NCBI RefSeq assembly: GCF_000731985.1
Contig: NZ_JNCS01000003.1
Coordinates: 310,001 to 374,000, forward strand
DNA length: 64,000 bases
Origin: Natrinema altunense
Lineage (GTDB): Archaea > Halobacteriota > Halobacteria > Halobacteriales > Natrialbaceae
Direction: 5' to 3'
A model generated the notes under the pieces. The model saw only the letters and a program-made list of their open reading frames with translations, did not search any database and was not told the origin of the DNA. Of this stretch, positions 43,036 through 51,703 are shown piece after piece (the stretch's first letter is position 1; each line of letters opens with the position of its first letter). Both the position numbers and the translations under genes were made by a program.

Positions 43036-44391
43036 ATGACGAACGGGAACCCAACCGCTGCGGAAGAGGAGGTACTGGACGAAATCGAAGCGGAAGACAT
43101 CGATTTCCTTCGACTGCAGTTCACCGACATTCTGGGAACTGTGAAGAACGTCTCCGTGCCGGCCAGACAGGCCGAGAAAGCGTTCACCGAGGGCATCTAC
43201 TTCGACGGGTCGTCGATTGAGGGCTTCGTTCGCATTCAGGAGTCGGACATGCGCCTCAAGCCCGACCCCGAGACGTTCGCGGTACTGCCATGGCAGAACC
43301 GCGAGGACGGGGCGTCCGCCCGGATGATCTGTGACGTCATCGACACCTCGACCGGCGAACCCTTCGAGGGCGATCCGCGCCGCGTGCTCAAGAACGCGCT
43401 CGAGCGCGCCGAAGAGATGGGCTATACGGTCAACGCCGCCCCGGAGCCGGAGTTCTTCCTGTTCGAGGAGGACGAGGACGGTCGTGCGACGACCGAAACG
43501 GGTGACCACGGCGGCTACTTCGACCTCGCGCCGAAGGATCTCGCGAGCGACGTTCGCCGGGACATCATCTACGGACTCGAGGAGATGGGCTTCGAGGTCG
43601 AGGCCAGCCACCACGAGGTCGCCGAGGGCCAACACGAGATCAACTTCGAGTACGACGACGCGCTCTCGACGGCCGACAACGTCGGTACCTTCCGAACGGT
43701 CGTCCGCGCCATCGCTGCCCAACACGATCAGCATGCGACGTTCATGCCCAAGCCGATCCCGCGGATCAACGGCTCGGGAATGCACACCCACCTCTCGCTG
43801 TTCACCGAGGACGGCGAGAACGCCTTCCACGACGAGGACGACGAGTTCGATCTCTCGGCGACCGCACACGCCTTCATCGCCGGCATCCTCGAGCACGCGC
43901 CGGCGATCACGGCGATCGCGAACCCGACGGTCAACAGCTACAAGCGGCTGGTGCCCGGCTACGAGGCACCCGTCTACGTCGCCTGGTCCGATCGCAACCG
44001 CTCGGCGCTGATCCGCAAACCGGCTGCTCGCGTCCCTGCGGCGTCGCGCGTCGAGTTACGCTCGCCGGACCCGTCGTGTAACCCCTACCTCGCCCTGGCC
44101 GTCATGATCCACGCCGGACTCGAGGGGATCGAAAACGACCTCGAGTGTCCGGACCCGGTCCGGGAGAACATCTACGAGTTCGACGAACAGAAGCGCGAGG
44201 AGTACGGCATCGACACGCTGCCGTCGAACCTCGGCGAGGCAGTCGCGGCCCTCGAGTCGGACGAGGTCATCTACGACGCGCTTGGCGACCACGTCGCGCC
44301 GAAGTTCGTCGAAGCCAAACAACAGGAGTTCCAGGACTACCTCGTCGACGTCTCCCAGTGGGAACTCGACCGCTACCTCGAAACCTTCTGA
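43036..44391 (+). CDS. glnA: Glutamine synthetase type I
   Basis: 451 residues. Full [21 protein letters not shown], catalytic [51 protein letters not shown], and [12 protein letters not shown]. It ligates ammonium to glutamate at ATP cost, the main assimilation route at low ammonium. The C-terminal end ([14 protein letters not shown]) has no adenylylation-type Tyr insert, so it looks like GSI-alpha, regulated by effectors or small proteins. Confidence 0.97.
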   Translation: MTNGNPTAAEEEVLDEIEAEDIDFLRLQFTDILGTVKNVSVPARQAEKAFTEGIYFDGSSIEGFVRIQESDMRLKPDPETFAVLPWQNREDGASARMICDVIDTSTGEPFEGDPRRVLKNALERAEEMGYTVNAAPEPEFFLFEEDEDGRATTETGDHGGYFDLAPKDLASDVRRDIIYGLEEMGFEVEASHHEVAEGQHEINFEYDDALSTADNVGTFRTVVRAIAAQHDQHATFMPKPIPRINGSGMHTHLSLFTEDGENAFHDEDDEFDLSATAHAFIAGILEHAPAITAIANPTVNSYKRLVPGYEAPVYVAWSDRNRSALIRKPAARVPAASRVELRSPDPSCNPYLALAVMIHAGLEGIENDLECPDPVRENIYEFDEQKREEYGIDTLPSNLGEAVAALESDEVIYDALGDHVAPKFVEAKQQEFQDYLVDVSQWELDRYLETF

Positions 44392-44439
44392 GGAACCTGC
44401 GAACGGCGATTTGGCTCTCGTGTCGGCACCGCCGACGGA

Positions 44440-44670
44440 TCAGTTCGCGACGTACTCCGGGCCCGTTCGTTCCACGTGGCCGGCGCTCGAGAGCGAACGC
44501 AGGACGCTCAGGACGTTGATCTTCTTCATCGCCAGTATCTCCCCCAGTTCGTCGACCGTCGCACCCTCGGTCACGTCGAGATAGATGTACACCAGCTTCG
44601 CACGGGCCGATTCGAGGTCGTCGGGAACCGGCTCGAGCTGCGTCGCGGGACGGTGCTCTTGTGAACTCAT
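44440..44670 (-). CDS. Small winged-helix regulator (76 aa)
   Basis: 76 residues. DDLESARAKLVYIYLDVTEG, ATVDELGEILAMKKINVLSV, LRSLSSAGHVERTGPEYVAN form a single winged-helix domain of TrmB/MarR-like type. TATA-like TATATAAATC (44696-44705) is 28 bp before the ATG. It is convergent with glnA (48 bp between stops). A role in nitrogen control is only suggested by position. Confidence 0.8.
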   Translation of the reverse strand: MSSQEHRPATQLEPVPDDLESARAKLVYIYLDVTEGATVDELGEILAMKKINVLSVLRSLSSAGHVERTGPEYVAN

Positions 44671-44838
44671 TGTCAGCAATAGCCACCTCGTTCGTGTATA
44701 TAAATCCACGCGTAAGTTGAGTACCAATGGATACTAGGACTTGATATGTTCCATGATACCGCACTCCGGTTCGCGGGCTCGAAGCCCGGCTCGGGCCGAA
44801 CAACGAGTTTTAGGGATCGGCAGTTCCCAGCAGCGAGT

Positions 44839-45147
44839 ATGACCGCGGACGAGCGGCCGAGCCTACCGGCGGAACTAGACCGCGTTGGCCACGAGGCACT
44901 CGACGAACTCGCGACCCGGGAGCCGGCGGCGCTCCGTGCCGCGAGCGAGTACCTCGAAAACCTAGCGGCGTGGAAAGAGGCGGAGGGGGAAGACGTGCTC
45001 TCCCCGGACGACGGCGAACCGGTTACGTATCCCGACGGCGTCCCCGAACGGGCGAGCGTCTCGGTGACCGAGATCGCCGGTACCGAGTACTACTATTATC
45101 AGTGGCGCGAGGGCGACGAGATCAACTCGGAGACGGTCCGACGGTAG
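44839..45147 (+). CDS. Uncharacterised haloarchaeal protein (102 aa)
   Basis: 102 residues. Acidic N-terminal helices (ELDRVGHEALDELATREPAA, LRAASEYLENLAAWKEAEG) and a C-terminal segment ASVSVTEIAGTEYYYYQWRE then GDEINSETVRR, faintly like the DUF6788 YYYW-x-WREG motif. TTTTAGGG ~27 bp upstream supports ATG 44839. Function unknown. Confidence 0.7.
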   Translation: MTADERPSLPAELDRVGHEALDELATREPAALRAASEYLENLAAWKEAEGEDVLSPDDGEPVTYPDGVPERASVSVTEIAGTEYYYYQWREGDEINSETVRR

Positions 45148-45178
45148 GCGGCGGTCCTCGCGTGACGGCCGAGAATCG

Positions 45179-46006
45179 TTAGTCGGCCGCCGATGCGGAC
45201 TCGAGGACCCGTTCGAGCGCGTCCGCGACACGGTCCGGGTGTGCCATCGTCGCCGTGGCACACCTGATCGGGAACGGCCACGGAAGCCCGCGTCCCACCT
45301 CGAGACGGTCGGCAGCGAGATCGACCGCCCGTAACTGCGATCGGGGAACGAACTGGTAGTTGATGGTCTTGGACCGATGGACGCACAACCCGCTGTCGAA
45401 CAGCGTGTAGGTTCGATACCGGCCGACGGTGATCGCCTGTCCGATCACGGCACCGCCGAACGCGGGCAGCGGATTGACGCTCGTCTCGAGGGCGAAGACG
45501 AGTGTGAATCCGACGACGAGGCAGCCGCAGCCGAGAACGAGCAAGCCCGCCCGAAGCAGTCGTCGATAGCGGGCGTCCGGTCGGGCATGCCATTCAGCCA
45601 GCACTGATTCCCGTTCGCGGAGCGCGGTGACGTGGCGATTTATCGTGACTAGATAGACGACTGCGCCGCCGAAACTGAAGACGACGATTTCCACGACCCA
45701 CGTTCGTAGCCACGGCTCGACGCCGTGCACTCCGATCGTCGTGAGGACCGAGACGATGACGGCTCCGAGGACGATCACCGCGAACGCGAGGGCGTACAAC
45801 CGCGTTCGGACGAGGGTCGCCGCGGGCGTGGGTCGGGTATAACACTGGCCGGCCGCAACCAGCCCGGCACACGCACCGATCGCGACGGGCCATAGCGCCG
45901 TGTATTCCACACCGAGCACGCGACTGGCTACACACAGCGTGAGCAACCCGACGTATCCACCGAGGACGACGGAAAAGAACGCAGCCGATGGTTTCCGGAG
46001 GGACAT
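45179..46006 (-). CDS. Polytopic membrane protein, unknown function
   Basis: 275 residues with about six hydrophobic helices (two near 10-55, two near 70-115, two near 150-190) and a C-terminal cytosolic part (SKTINYQFVPRSQLRAVDLA ... WPFPIRCATATMAHPD) that resembles a short PH-like beta domain. TATA-like ACTATTATC is ~26 bp before ATG 46006, and GGAGGT lies 14 bp before it. Convergent neighbour ends 31 bp away. Confidence 0.7.
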   Translation of the reverse strand: MSLRKPSAAFFSVVLGGYVGLLTLCVASRVLGVEYTALWPVAIGACAGLVAAGQCYTRPTPAATLVRTRLYALAFAVIVLGAVIVSVLTTIGVHGVEPWLRTWVVEIVVFSFGGAVVYLVTINRHVTALRERESVLAEWHARPDARYRRLLRAGLLVLGCGCLVVGFTLVFALETSVNPLPAFGGAVIGQAITVGRYRTYTLFDSGLCVHRSKTINYQFVPRSQLRAVDLAADRLEVGRGLPWPFPIRCATATMAHPDRVADALERVLESASAAD

Positions 46007-46150
46007 CTCTCGTTGGGCTTACCTCCCGATAATAGTTATACAATTGAATCGTTTTTGGTCGGACCGCGGTGGTACCGCTGCGAAAAGCGTGACGAACTCC
46101 GTCGCTTGGATGGGACGACCGACTGGAGACCAGTCAGAGCGCACCCGGGT

Positions 46151-46987
46151 TCAGACGAACTCGTAGGGACCGAGCCGCGTTCCGTCCAGCAGATAGGCCT
46201 CGCCGTCTGCAACTCCCGACGGAAGAAACGGGGAGAGAAACGACTGTCCGGACACGTTGATCCAGGTCCCCCCGACGAGGTCGTTGAACGCCGGCACGAC
46301 GATCGCCGCCGGGGGCGATTCGTCGGCACGCTCGAGCCACGAAACGCCCTCGTATTCGGGCCGGTCACGGAACGGGGCCGGATCGAGTCGCCCTCGAAGC
46401 CACGCACGTTCGACGCGGCTGCCGCCGACCGCGTCCTCGAGTCGCACGCAGGGGTGTTCGTGGCCCAGACAGAGGACGTCGCTCTCGAGGGCGGCCCGCG
46501 AGGGCCACGTGTGGCCGTGACAGACGCCGACGTCGCCGAGTGCGACACCCCCGCCGGGAACGACGTCGACGGTCGCCTCGACAGCGTCGCTCTCCGCGAG
46601 CCAGGTCTCGATCCGACCGTCGTGGTTCCCTTTGACGACCGTGACCGCGAGGTCGCTGGCGAACGATTCGAACAGCACCTCGAGCTCGCCGCGCTCGGCC
46701 CCGCCCGGGTCGCCGATCGAGTGCATGAGGTCGCCGAGCACGACCAGTCGGTCGGGGTCGGTCCGCTCGAGCAGCGCCGCGAGTCGCTCGCGGCGGTCGG
46801 GGGCCCGGCTGGGAACGTCGACGCCGCGCTCGTATCGCAACCCGGACTCGTAGCCGGCGTGATAGTCGGCCACGAGCAGGGCACGTTCCGAGCCGATCGC
46901 GGCAGTCGCGGCCGGCTCGCCCGGAACGGGCTCGACTCGAGTCGGCGACGCCGACCCGGCCGCGGTACGTCGTGGATCGTCTCGCAT
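46151..46987 (-). CDS. rpe: RPA-associated metallophosphoesterase Rpe
   Basis: 278 residues. Calcineurin-like phosphoesterase: LLVADYHAGYES (metal motif I, Asp then His), VVLGDLMHSIGD (motif II), VVKGNHDGRIE (motif III), GVCHGHTW and LGHEHPCVR (motifs IV and V). Haloferax rpa1 operons carry the same gene, named rpe, behind rpap. Here it follows rpap by 10 bp. Likely nuclease or phosphodiesterase acting with ssDNA-binding proteins; substrate not shown. Confidence 0.92.
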   Translation of the reverse strand: MRDDPRRTAAGSASPTRVEPVPGEPAATAAIGSERALLVADYHAGYESGLRYERGVDVPSRAPDRRERLAALLERTDPDRLVVLGDLMHSIGDPGGAERGELEVLFESFASDLAVTVVKGNHDGRIETWLAESDAVEATVDVVPGGGVALGDVGVCHGHTWPSRAALESDVLCLGHEHPCVRLEDAVGGSRVERAWLRGRLDPAPFRDRPEYEGVSWLERADESPPAAIVVPAFNDLVGGTWINVSGQSFLSPFLPSGVADGEAYLLDGTRLGPYEFV

Positions 46988-46997
46988 CGTCGCCCGA

Positions 46998-48773
46998 TCA
47001 GATCGCTTTCAGCGTCTCGTCGTCGGGCTCGTAACACTGACCGCCCATCAGGGCGTCCTGGATGGCGTTTTCGACATCGTCGGCGGAGGCCTCGGTGTCA
47101 GCGGCGACCCGCTCGATCACCGCCGTCCGCTCGGCACCGTCGCCGTCGTCGAGTTCCGCCATCGTCTCGACGACGTACGCCTCGAGATCGATGTCGGCGG
47201 CCGCCTCGGTTTCGGCGTCGTCGGCGTCGCCGGCATCCGGTTCCGACGTTGGCTCGCCTTCGGTTTCGAGTCCGGACTCGGGCGGCGCGCCGGGATCGCC
47301 GGCCGCTCCGGTGTCGGTCTCACCGGACCCATCGTCGGCCGCGGGCTCGTCCCCGTCCGGTCCCGATTCGGCCGCCGGTGCGTCGCCGTCGACACCCTCC
47401 GGTTCGGGAACGTCGATATCTGCCTCGCCGGGGTCCTCGACCTCGGTGCCGGTCGTGAACTCCGCACCGAACTCCTCCTCGAGTTGTTCGCGCTCCTCCT
47501 CGTCCATCTCGTACATGCTGTCGTCGATGTCACCGGCGTCGAAATCGCCGAGTTCGTCGTCGCCGTCGTCGGACGCCGACTCGGCGACGTCGTCGGCTGC
47601 ACCGCCGGCGTCACTCGTCGCCGCTGCGGGCGCGGCCTCGAGCGCGTCGTCGGAGGTCGTCCTGTCACCGACCGGTTCGGAGTCGGCCGCTGGTTCGTCG
47701 GCCGTCGTTTCGGCCGCGCCGGCGGCGGTCTCCGGCTCGTCGGTAGCGTCGGTGACGGCCGGGTCGTCGGCACCGCTCGCGTCCGCCTCGCCGGGCTCGA
47801 TCGCGTCGGGGTCGGCCTCGGATTCGACGTCGACCGCGGCAGTTTCGGTCGCGTCGCCGGTCGCCGTTCCGGCTGCAGAGCCCGAGTGGGCATCCTCGGG
47901 GTCGGTCGCCGCGCCGCCCTCGCCGGCCGCGACCGGTTCTGTCGGTGCTGAGTCGGCGTCGGCACCGGGCTCGGCGGCGGCAGCCCCGAGCGACTCGGTA
48001 TCGACGCCGTCGAGATCGGCGAGCGAAGCGACCGTCGCATCGAACTCGGGACTCGTCGCGTCCGGCGCGATCTCGAGCCCGCTCACCTGATCGCGATCGC
48101 CCGCGACGACTTCGCAGGCCTCGAGCGCACAGTTCCGGAGCGCCGCGAGGTACGACGGCGTCGTCCCGTAGTGGTCCTGCGCGAGCGGAATCCCCGCCGC
48201 CAGACCGGCGTCGACGCCGGCCTCGAGCAGGGCGTCGGTCAGCGCCTCACCGCGTCCCTCGAGTTCGAGTTGGGCGGCCCCGGCATAGGTACCGATACGG
48301 TCGATCGTCCGTTCGGCCGCGCTGACGACCCAGCGATCCCGGGTGTCGGCGTCGACCGTCGCGATGCTCTCGGGGCGGATCGAGGTGTAGACCTGGTCCG
48401 AGTCGTCGGGCTGGAAGGTCCGCGCTTTGCCCGTTACCGCGACGAATGCAGGCGGTTCGGTCTGTTCTAGGAAGGCCAGTTCGTCGGGCTGGTACTGGCC
48501 GGCGTAGACGACGAACGCGCCCGTGGGATCGACGACGCGGGCGCGGACCATCTCGTCGTTGACCGACGTGACTTCGGTCAGCGTCCCGACGACGAAGACG
48601 CGGTTGAGCCGCGCGCCGGTGGGCGTGATCACGTAGTTGGGTGCCCGTTCCTCGTCGCTCTCGGCGTAGGAAAGCGAGGCGTCGTCGTACTCGGCCGCGA
48701 AGAGCCGGTACGCGAGCTCTCGCCCCGGCACCTCGTCGTCGCTCTCGCCGTTTCCGTTGCCGTTCGCGCTCAT
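46998..48773 (-). CDS. rpap1: RPA-associated protein RPAP with very long acidic linker
   Basis: 591 residues. N-terminal OB-fold module (~15-205: GRELAYRLFAAEYDDASLSY, YVITPTGARLNRVFVVGTL, AFVVYAGQYQPDELAFL) as in COG3390 RPA-associated proteins, a region to ~235, then ~300 residues of Ala/Asp/Glu/Gly/Pro/Thr low complexity (~240-540) interrupted by one helical block (DEEEREQLEEEFGAEF), and a C-terminal winged-helix-like end (ERTAVIERVAADTEASADDV ... GGQCYEPDDE). Shares ATGA with the rpa stop. Partner of RPA in ssDNA binding. Confidence 0.9.
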   Translation of the reverse strand: MSANGNGNGESDDEVPGRELAYRLFAAEYDDASLSYAESDEERAPNYVITPTGARLNRVFVVGTLTEVTSVNDEMVRARVVDPTGAFVVYAGQYQPDELAFLEQTEPPAFVAVTGKARTFQPDDSDQVYTSIRPESIATVDADTRDRWVVSAAERTIDRIGTYAGAAQLELEGRGEALTDALLEAGVDAGLAAGIPLAQDHYGTTPSYLAALRNCALEACEVVAGDRDQVSGLEIAPDATSPEFDATVASLADLDGVDTESLGAAAAEPGADADSAPTEPVAAGEGGAATDPEDAHSGSAAGTATGDATETAAVDVESEADPDAIEPGEADASGADDPAVTDATDEPETAAGAAETTADEPAADSEPVGDRTTSDDALEAAPAAATSDAGGAADDVAESASDDGDDELGDFDAGDIDDSMYEMDEEEREQLEEEFGAEFTTGTEVEDPGEADIDVPEPEGVDGDAPAAESGPDGDEPAADDGSGETDTGAAGDPGAPPESGLETEGEPTSEPDAGDADDAETEAAADIDLEAYVVETMAELDDGDGAERTAVIERVAADTEASADDVENAIQDALMGGQCYEPDDETLKAI

Positions 48774-50044
48774 GCGTCCACCTCCTCTAAGAAAGCCGTC
48801 GCACGGGCGGCCGGATCGTCGTCGCTCTCCTCGAAGCGCTCGGCGTCGAGGTTCGCGCCGTACTCGTCGACCGAGAGGTGACCGCGCACGCGGTACTCGC
48901 GGCCGACGATGCGCTCGCGGATTCGATCCGCGACGACTTCCTGATCCATCGCCTCCCGGGCCTGCTCGAGGGCGTCGTCTAAGCTACCGCCGTAGACTCG
49001 CTCGGTGAGTTCGTCGTCGAGGACGACGGTGACGGTCCCGGTGCCGTCGTCGAGGATACCCTTGACGCGCATGTCGTCGATCCCGTCGACGTCGCCGTGG
49101 GTCCGGCACTGTCCCTTCTGGATGACGCGGTAACACTCCGGACAGCGTTGGATCAGTCCCGACCCGTCGCGAACCGCGAGCAGGTTACCGACGACTTCCA
49201 CGTCGTAGATCCCGCCGGTGGCGACGGCGTCGCCGATGTCCATCGTCGAGGTGTTACTGCCGACATCGATCTCCCGGTCGAGCGCGGTGACCGTCGAGAA
49301 CTCCGAGACGTTGACTTCGGGGACGCCACGGAACTCCTGCACGTAAGCGTTCTCGATGCGAACCGTGCCGCCGTCTTCGATCTCGGGAGCCGGCTCCCAG
49401 TTCGTGAAAGGGAGCCGTCCGCTCTCGTCGCCGACGACGCCGCTCAGGATGTCCGTTTCGCCGTCGCGACCGTCGATCGTCTTGCGCTCGCACTCGAGGA
49501 TCGAGACCTCGATCGTGACTGCCCGGTCGCCAGTTCGCAGGTCGGCAAGCTGTGCCTCGCCGCCGACCTCGTAGGGCACCTCGAGCGCGTCACCCTCGAA
49601 CGACAGCGAGGTACTCTCGCCGAGGTTGAGTTCGGGTTCGCCGTCCCACTCGCGGACGCCCGCGTTGCCCGCGGTGATCGCGTCGCCGGGCTCGAGGCCG
49701 AAGTCCTCCCACGCAGTGTAGTCGATGACGCCGGTCTCGTCGGCCAGTCGGCCTTCGACGATGACGTGATCGGAGCCCTGATACCGGATCGATCGCTCGC
49801 CCGCCGTCAGGACGACGCCCGTCACGGTGACGTTGCTCTCGTCGGGCGTGATCTCGGCGATGTCCTTCGCTGACGGCGTGGCGCCACCGCCGCTGGACCC
49901 GTCGCCGTACTTCCGTCGGAGGCTCTGTTTGGCCTCGTCGACCGGGACGCTGTACTCCACGAGGTTCTCCAGGTCGTCTGTGACCTCCTCTTTGTCAACA
50001 CCGAGGTCGGAGGCGAGATCCTCGGCATGATCGTCGAGTTCCAT
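48770..50044 (-). CDS. rpa1: Replication protein A (single-stranded DNA-binding, RPA1 type)
   Basis: 424 residues. Helical N-terminus (1-45), OB fold 1 (~70-155), OB fold 2 (~170-260), and a third OB fold (~275-395) with embedded zinc finger CPECYRVIQKGQCRTHG (301-317). It binds ssDNA in replication and repair. ATG 50044 is 27 bp from a TATA-like TTTTTTAAG (leaderless); GTG 50047 is the neighbour codon. Leads the rpa-rpap-rpe operon, which matches Haloferax rpa1 rather than rpa3. Confidence 0.94.
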   Translation of the reverse strand: MELDDHAEDLASDLGVDKEEVTDDLENLVEYSVPVDEAKQSLRRKYGDGSSGGGATPSAKDIAEITPDESNVTVTGVVLTAGERSIRYQGSDHVIVEGRLADETGVIDYTAWEDFGLEPGDAITAGNAGVREWDGEPELNLGESTSLSFEGDALEVPYEVGGEAQLADLRTGDRAVTIEVSILECERKTIDGRDGETDILSGVVGDESGRLPFTNWEPAPEIEDGGTVRIENAYVQEFRGVPEVNVSEFSTVTALDREIDVGSNTSTMDIGDAVATGGIYDVEVVGNLLAVRDGSGLIQRCPECYRVIQKGQCRTHGDVDGIDDMRVKGILDDGTGTVTVVLDDELTERVYGGSLDDALEQAREAMDQEVVADRIRERIVGREYRVRGHLSVDEYGANLDAERFEESDDDPAARATAFLEEVDA

Positions 50045-50385
50045 CACTTGCCCTTCGAGTTAGGGCTTAAAAAACGTTCCCGCAGGAGGGTGAAAGTGAA
50101 CCGCCTCGGGGTCGAGCACCGCGGCATTCGCCTCGACAGCCTGTCAACACGTCGGTTGCCGGCTCGGATCGCTGCCTCTCGACGGCGGCTCCCTCGGAAG
50201 CGCACGTTCCGTCTCACTCGCCGACCCGCTCCGTTTCGAACTGGCTCGCCCGGACAGCGCCACTCCGTCGCGCATCCCCCACGGCAGCCACAACGGGGCA
50301 ACGATTCGAGACGGGACCGAAAAACGCGTTCGAAACCCGATCCCCCTCGAGTAGCTTTATGCCCGAACGGCCCGGTACCAGCCGT
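50045..50385. other. Divergent intergenic region rpa / aminotransferase
   Basis: About 340 bp. Holds the rpa TATA box at its left end (TTAAAAAAC, 50067-50075, plus-strand) and AGCTTTATG (50353-50361) as the promoter of the aminotransferase ~30 bp before its ATG. Open frames between are Arg/Pro-rich shadows. No gene seen. Confidence 0.55.
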
Positions 50386-51450
50386 ATGACCGACGATCGA
50401 CTGCGCATGACGCCCGGTCCGACGGCAGTGCCGGCGGCCGTCCGCGAACGGATGAGCGAACCGACGCCCAACCCCGACGTCGAACCCGCGTTCTTCGACT
50501 TCTATCGCGACCTCACGGGTAAGCTCGAAGCGCTCTACGGCGGCGACGACATCGTCATCCTCGGCGGCGAGGGGATCCTCGGGCTCGAGGCCGCCATCGC
50601 GTCGCTGGTCGAACCGGGGGATCGGGTGCTCTGTATCGCGAACGGGCGCTACGGCGAGGGGTTCGCCGAGTTCGTCGAACTGTACGGCGGCGACGCGGTC
50701 GTCTGTGACGTCCCGTGGCGCGACCCGCTCGATCGCGCGGCCGTCGAAGCCGCGCTCGCGGACGGCTCGTTCGACGTGGCGACGCTGGTCCACTGCGAGA
50801 CGCCGACCGGCGTCCTGAACGACATCGAGCCGGTGCTCGACGCCCTCGCGGACCACGATGTCATCAGCGTCGTCGACGCGGTCTCCTCGCTCGGCGGAGT
50901 CCCGGTCCCGACCGAGCGGATCGACGTCTGTCTGGGCGCGTCACAGAAGTGTTTCAGCGCGCCGCCGGGACTAACCGTCTGCTCCGTCAGCGACCGCGCC
51001 TGGCGGAAAATCGAGTCGTTCGAGACGGACGGGTTCTACACCGACCTCGAGCCGTGGCGCGACGCCGCCGACGAGGAGTGGTTTCCCTACACGCACCTGT
51101 CGTCGAACCTGTACGGACTCGACACCGCGATCGACCTGCTGCTCGAGGAGGGACTCGAGAACGTCTTCGAACGCCACGAGACGGCTGCGACCCGGTGTCG
51201 CGAGCGAGCTGACCGGCTCGGGCTGTCGATCTACCCCGACGCGGCGCGGTCGTCGCCGACCGTGACGGCGCTCGAGGTCCCCGGTCGAGCGGCGCCCCTC
51301 CAACGGACGCTGGCCGAGGAGCACGACATCGTCCTCGCGACCGGCCTCGGCGATCTCGAGGCCGACGTGCTCCGGATCGGCCACATGGGCCACAACGCTC
51401 GCTGCGACCGCGTCGACCGGACGATGGACGCGCTCGAGGCCGTCCTGTAG
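50386..51450 (+). CDS. Class V aminotransferase (alanine-glyoxylate / serine-pyruvate type)
   Basis: 354 residues. PLP fold: MTPGPTAVP start, GGEGILGLEAAIASL, HCETPTGVLND, VDAVSSLGG (PLP Asp), Schiff-base Lys in LGASQKCFSAPPG, and C-terminal VLRIGHMGHNA. It likely transfers amino groups between Ala/Ser and glyoxylate or pyruvate; haloarchaea use it in glycine or serine metabolism. ATG 50386 is preferred over 50359 from TATA spacing. Confidence 0.9.
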   Translation: MTDDRLRMTPGPTAVPAAVRERMSEPTPNPDVEPAFFDFYRDLTGKLEALYGGDDIVILGGEGILGLEAAIASLVEPGDRVLCIANGRYGEGFAEFVELYGGDAVVCDVPWRDPLDRAAVEAALADGSFDVATLVHCETPTGVLNDIEPVLDALADHDVISVVDAVSSLGGVPVPTERIDVCLGASQKCFSAPPGLTVCSVSDRAWRKIESFETDGFYTDLEPWRDAADEEWFPYTHLSSNLYGLDTAIDLLLEEGLENVFERHETAATRCRERADRLGLSIYPDAARSSPTVTALEVPGRAAPLQRTLAEEHDIVLATGLGDLEADVLRIGHMGHNARCDRVDRTMDALEAVL

Positions 51451-51608
51451 CTGCCGGGCAACTCGCTGTCCCCCGAGTCGCACGTCGACCGGTCCGCCTG
51501 TCCGCCGTGCTCGCTTTCGCACCGTTTTCGGCCCGGCGAGGAGTAAAACCGAATAGAGACGTTCTCGTGTCCGTTATTCCCCGTTCGGTGCGTCTCCCGA
51601 CGCTATTC

Positions 51609-51668
51609 ATGTCCACAGACGATCGAAAGCGACGGCTCGAGGCGCTAATCACGACAAATAACAATTAA
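51609..51668 (+). CDS. Possible 19-codon leader ORF before cstA
   Basis: MSTDDRKRRLEALITTNNN then TAA, ending inside the AT-rich cstA promoter (ACAATTAAG, 51661-51669). The composition is protein-like, with a TATA-like CCGTTATTCC ~35 bp upstream. It may be a translated leader or a chance frame. Confidence 0.25.
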   Translation: MSTDDRKRRLEALITTNNN

Positions 51669-51703
51669 GGTCACTGGTCTCCCTGGATTTGTGTAGACGT
51701 AGC

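Noticed and set aside
47062-48090. 342-codon Ser/Ala-rich plus-strand frame opposite RPAP
   Set aside because: Mirror of the acidic linker codons; no start context and no family.
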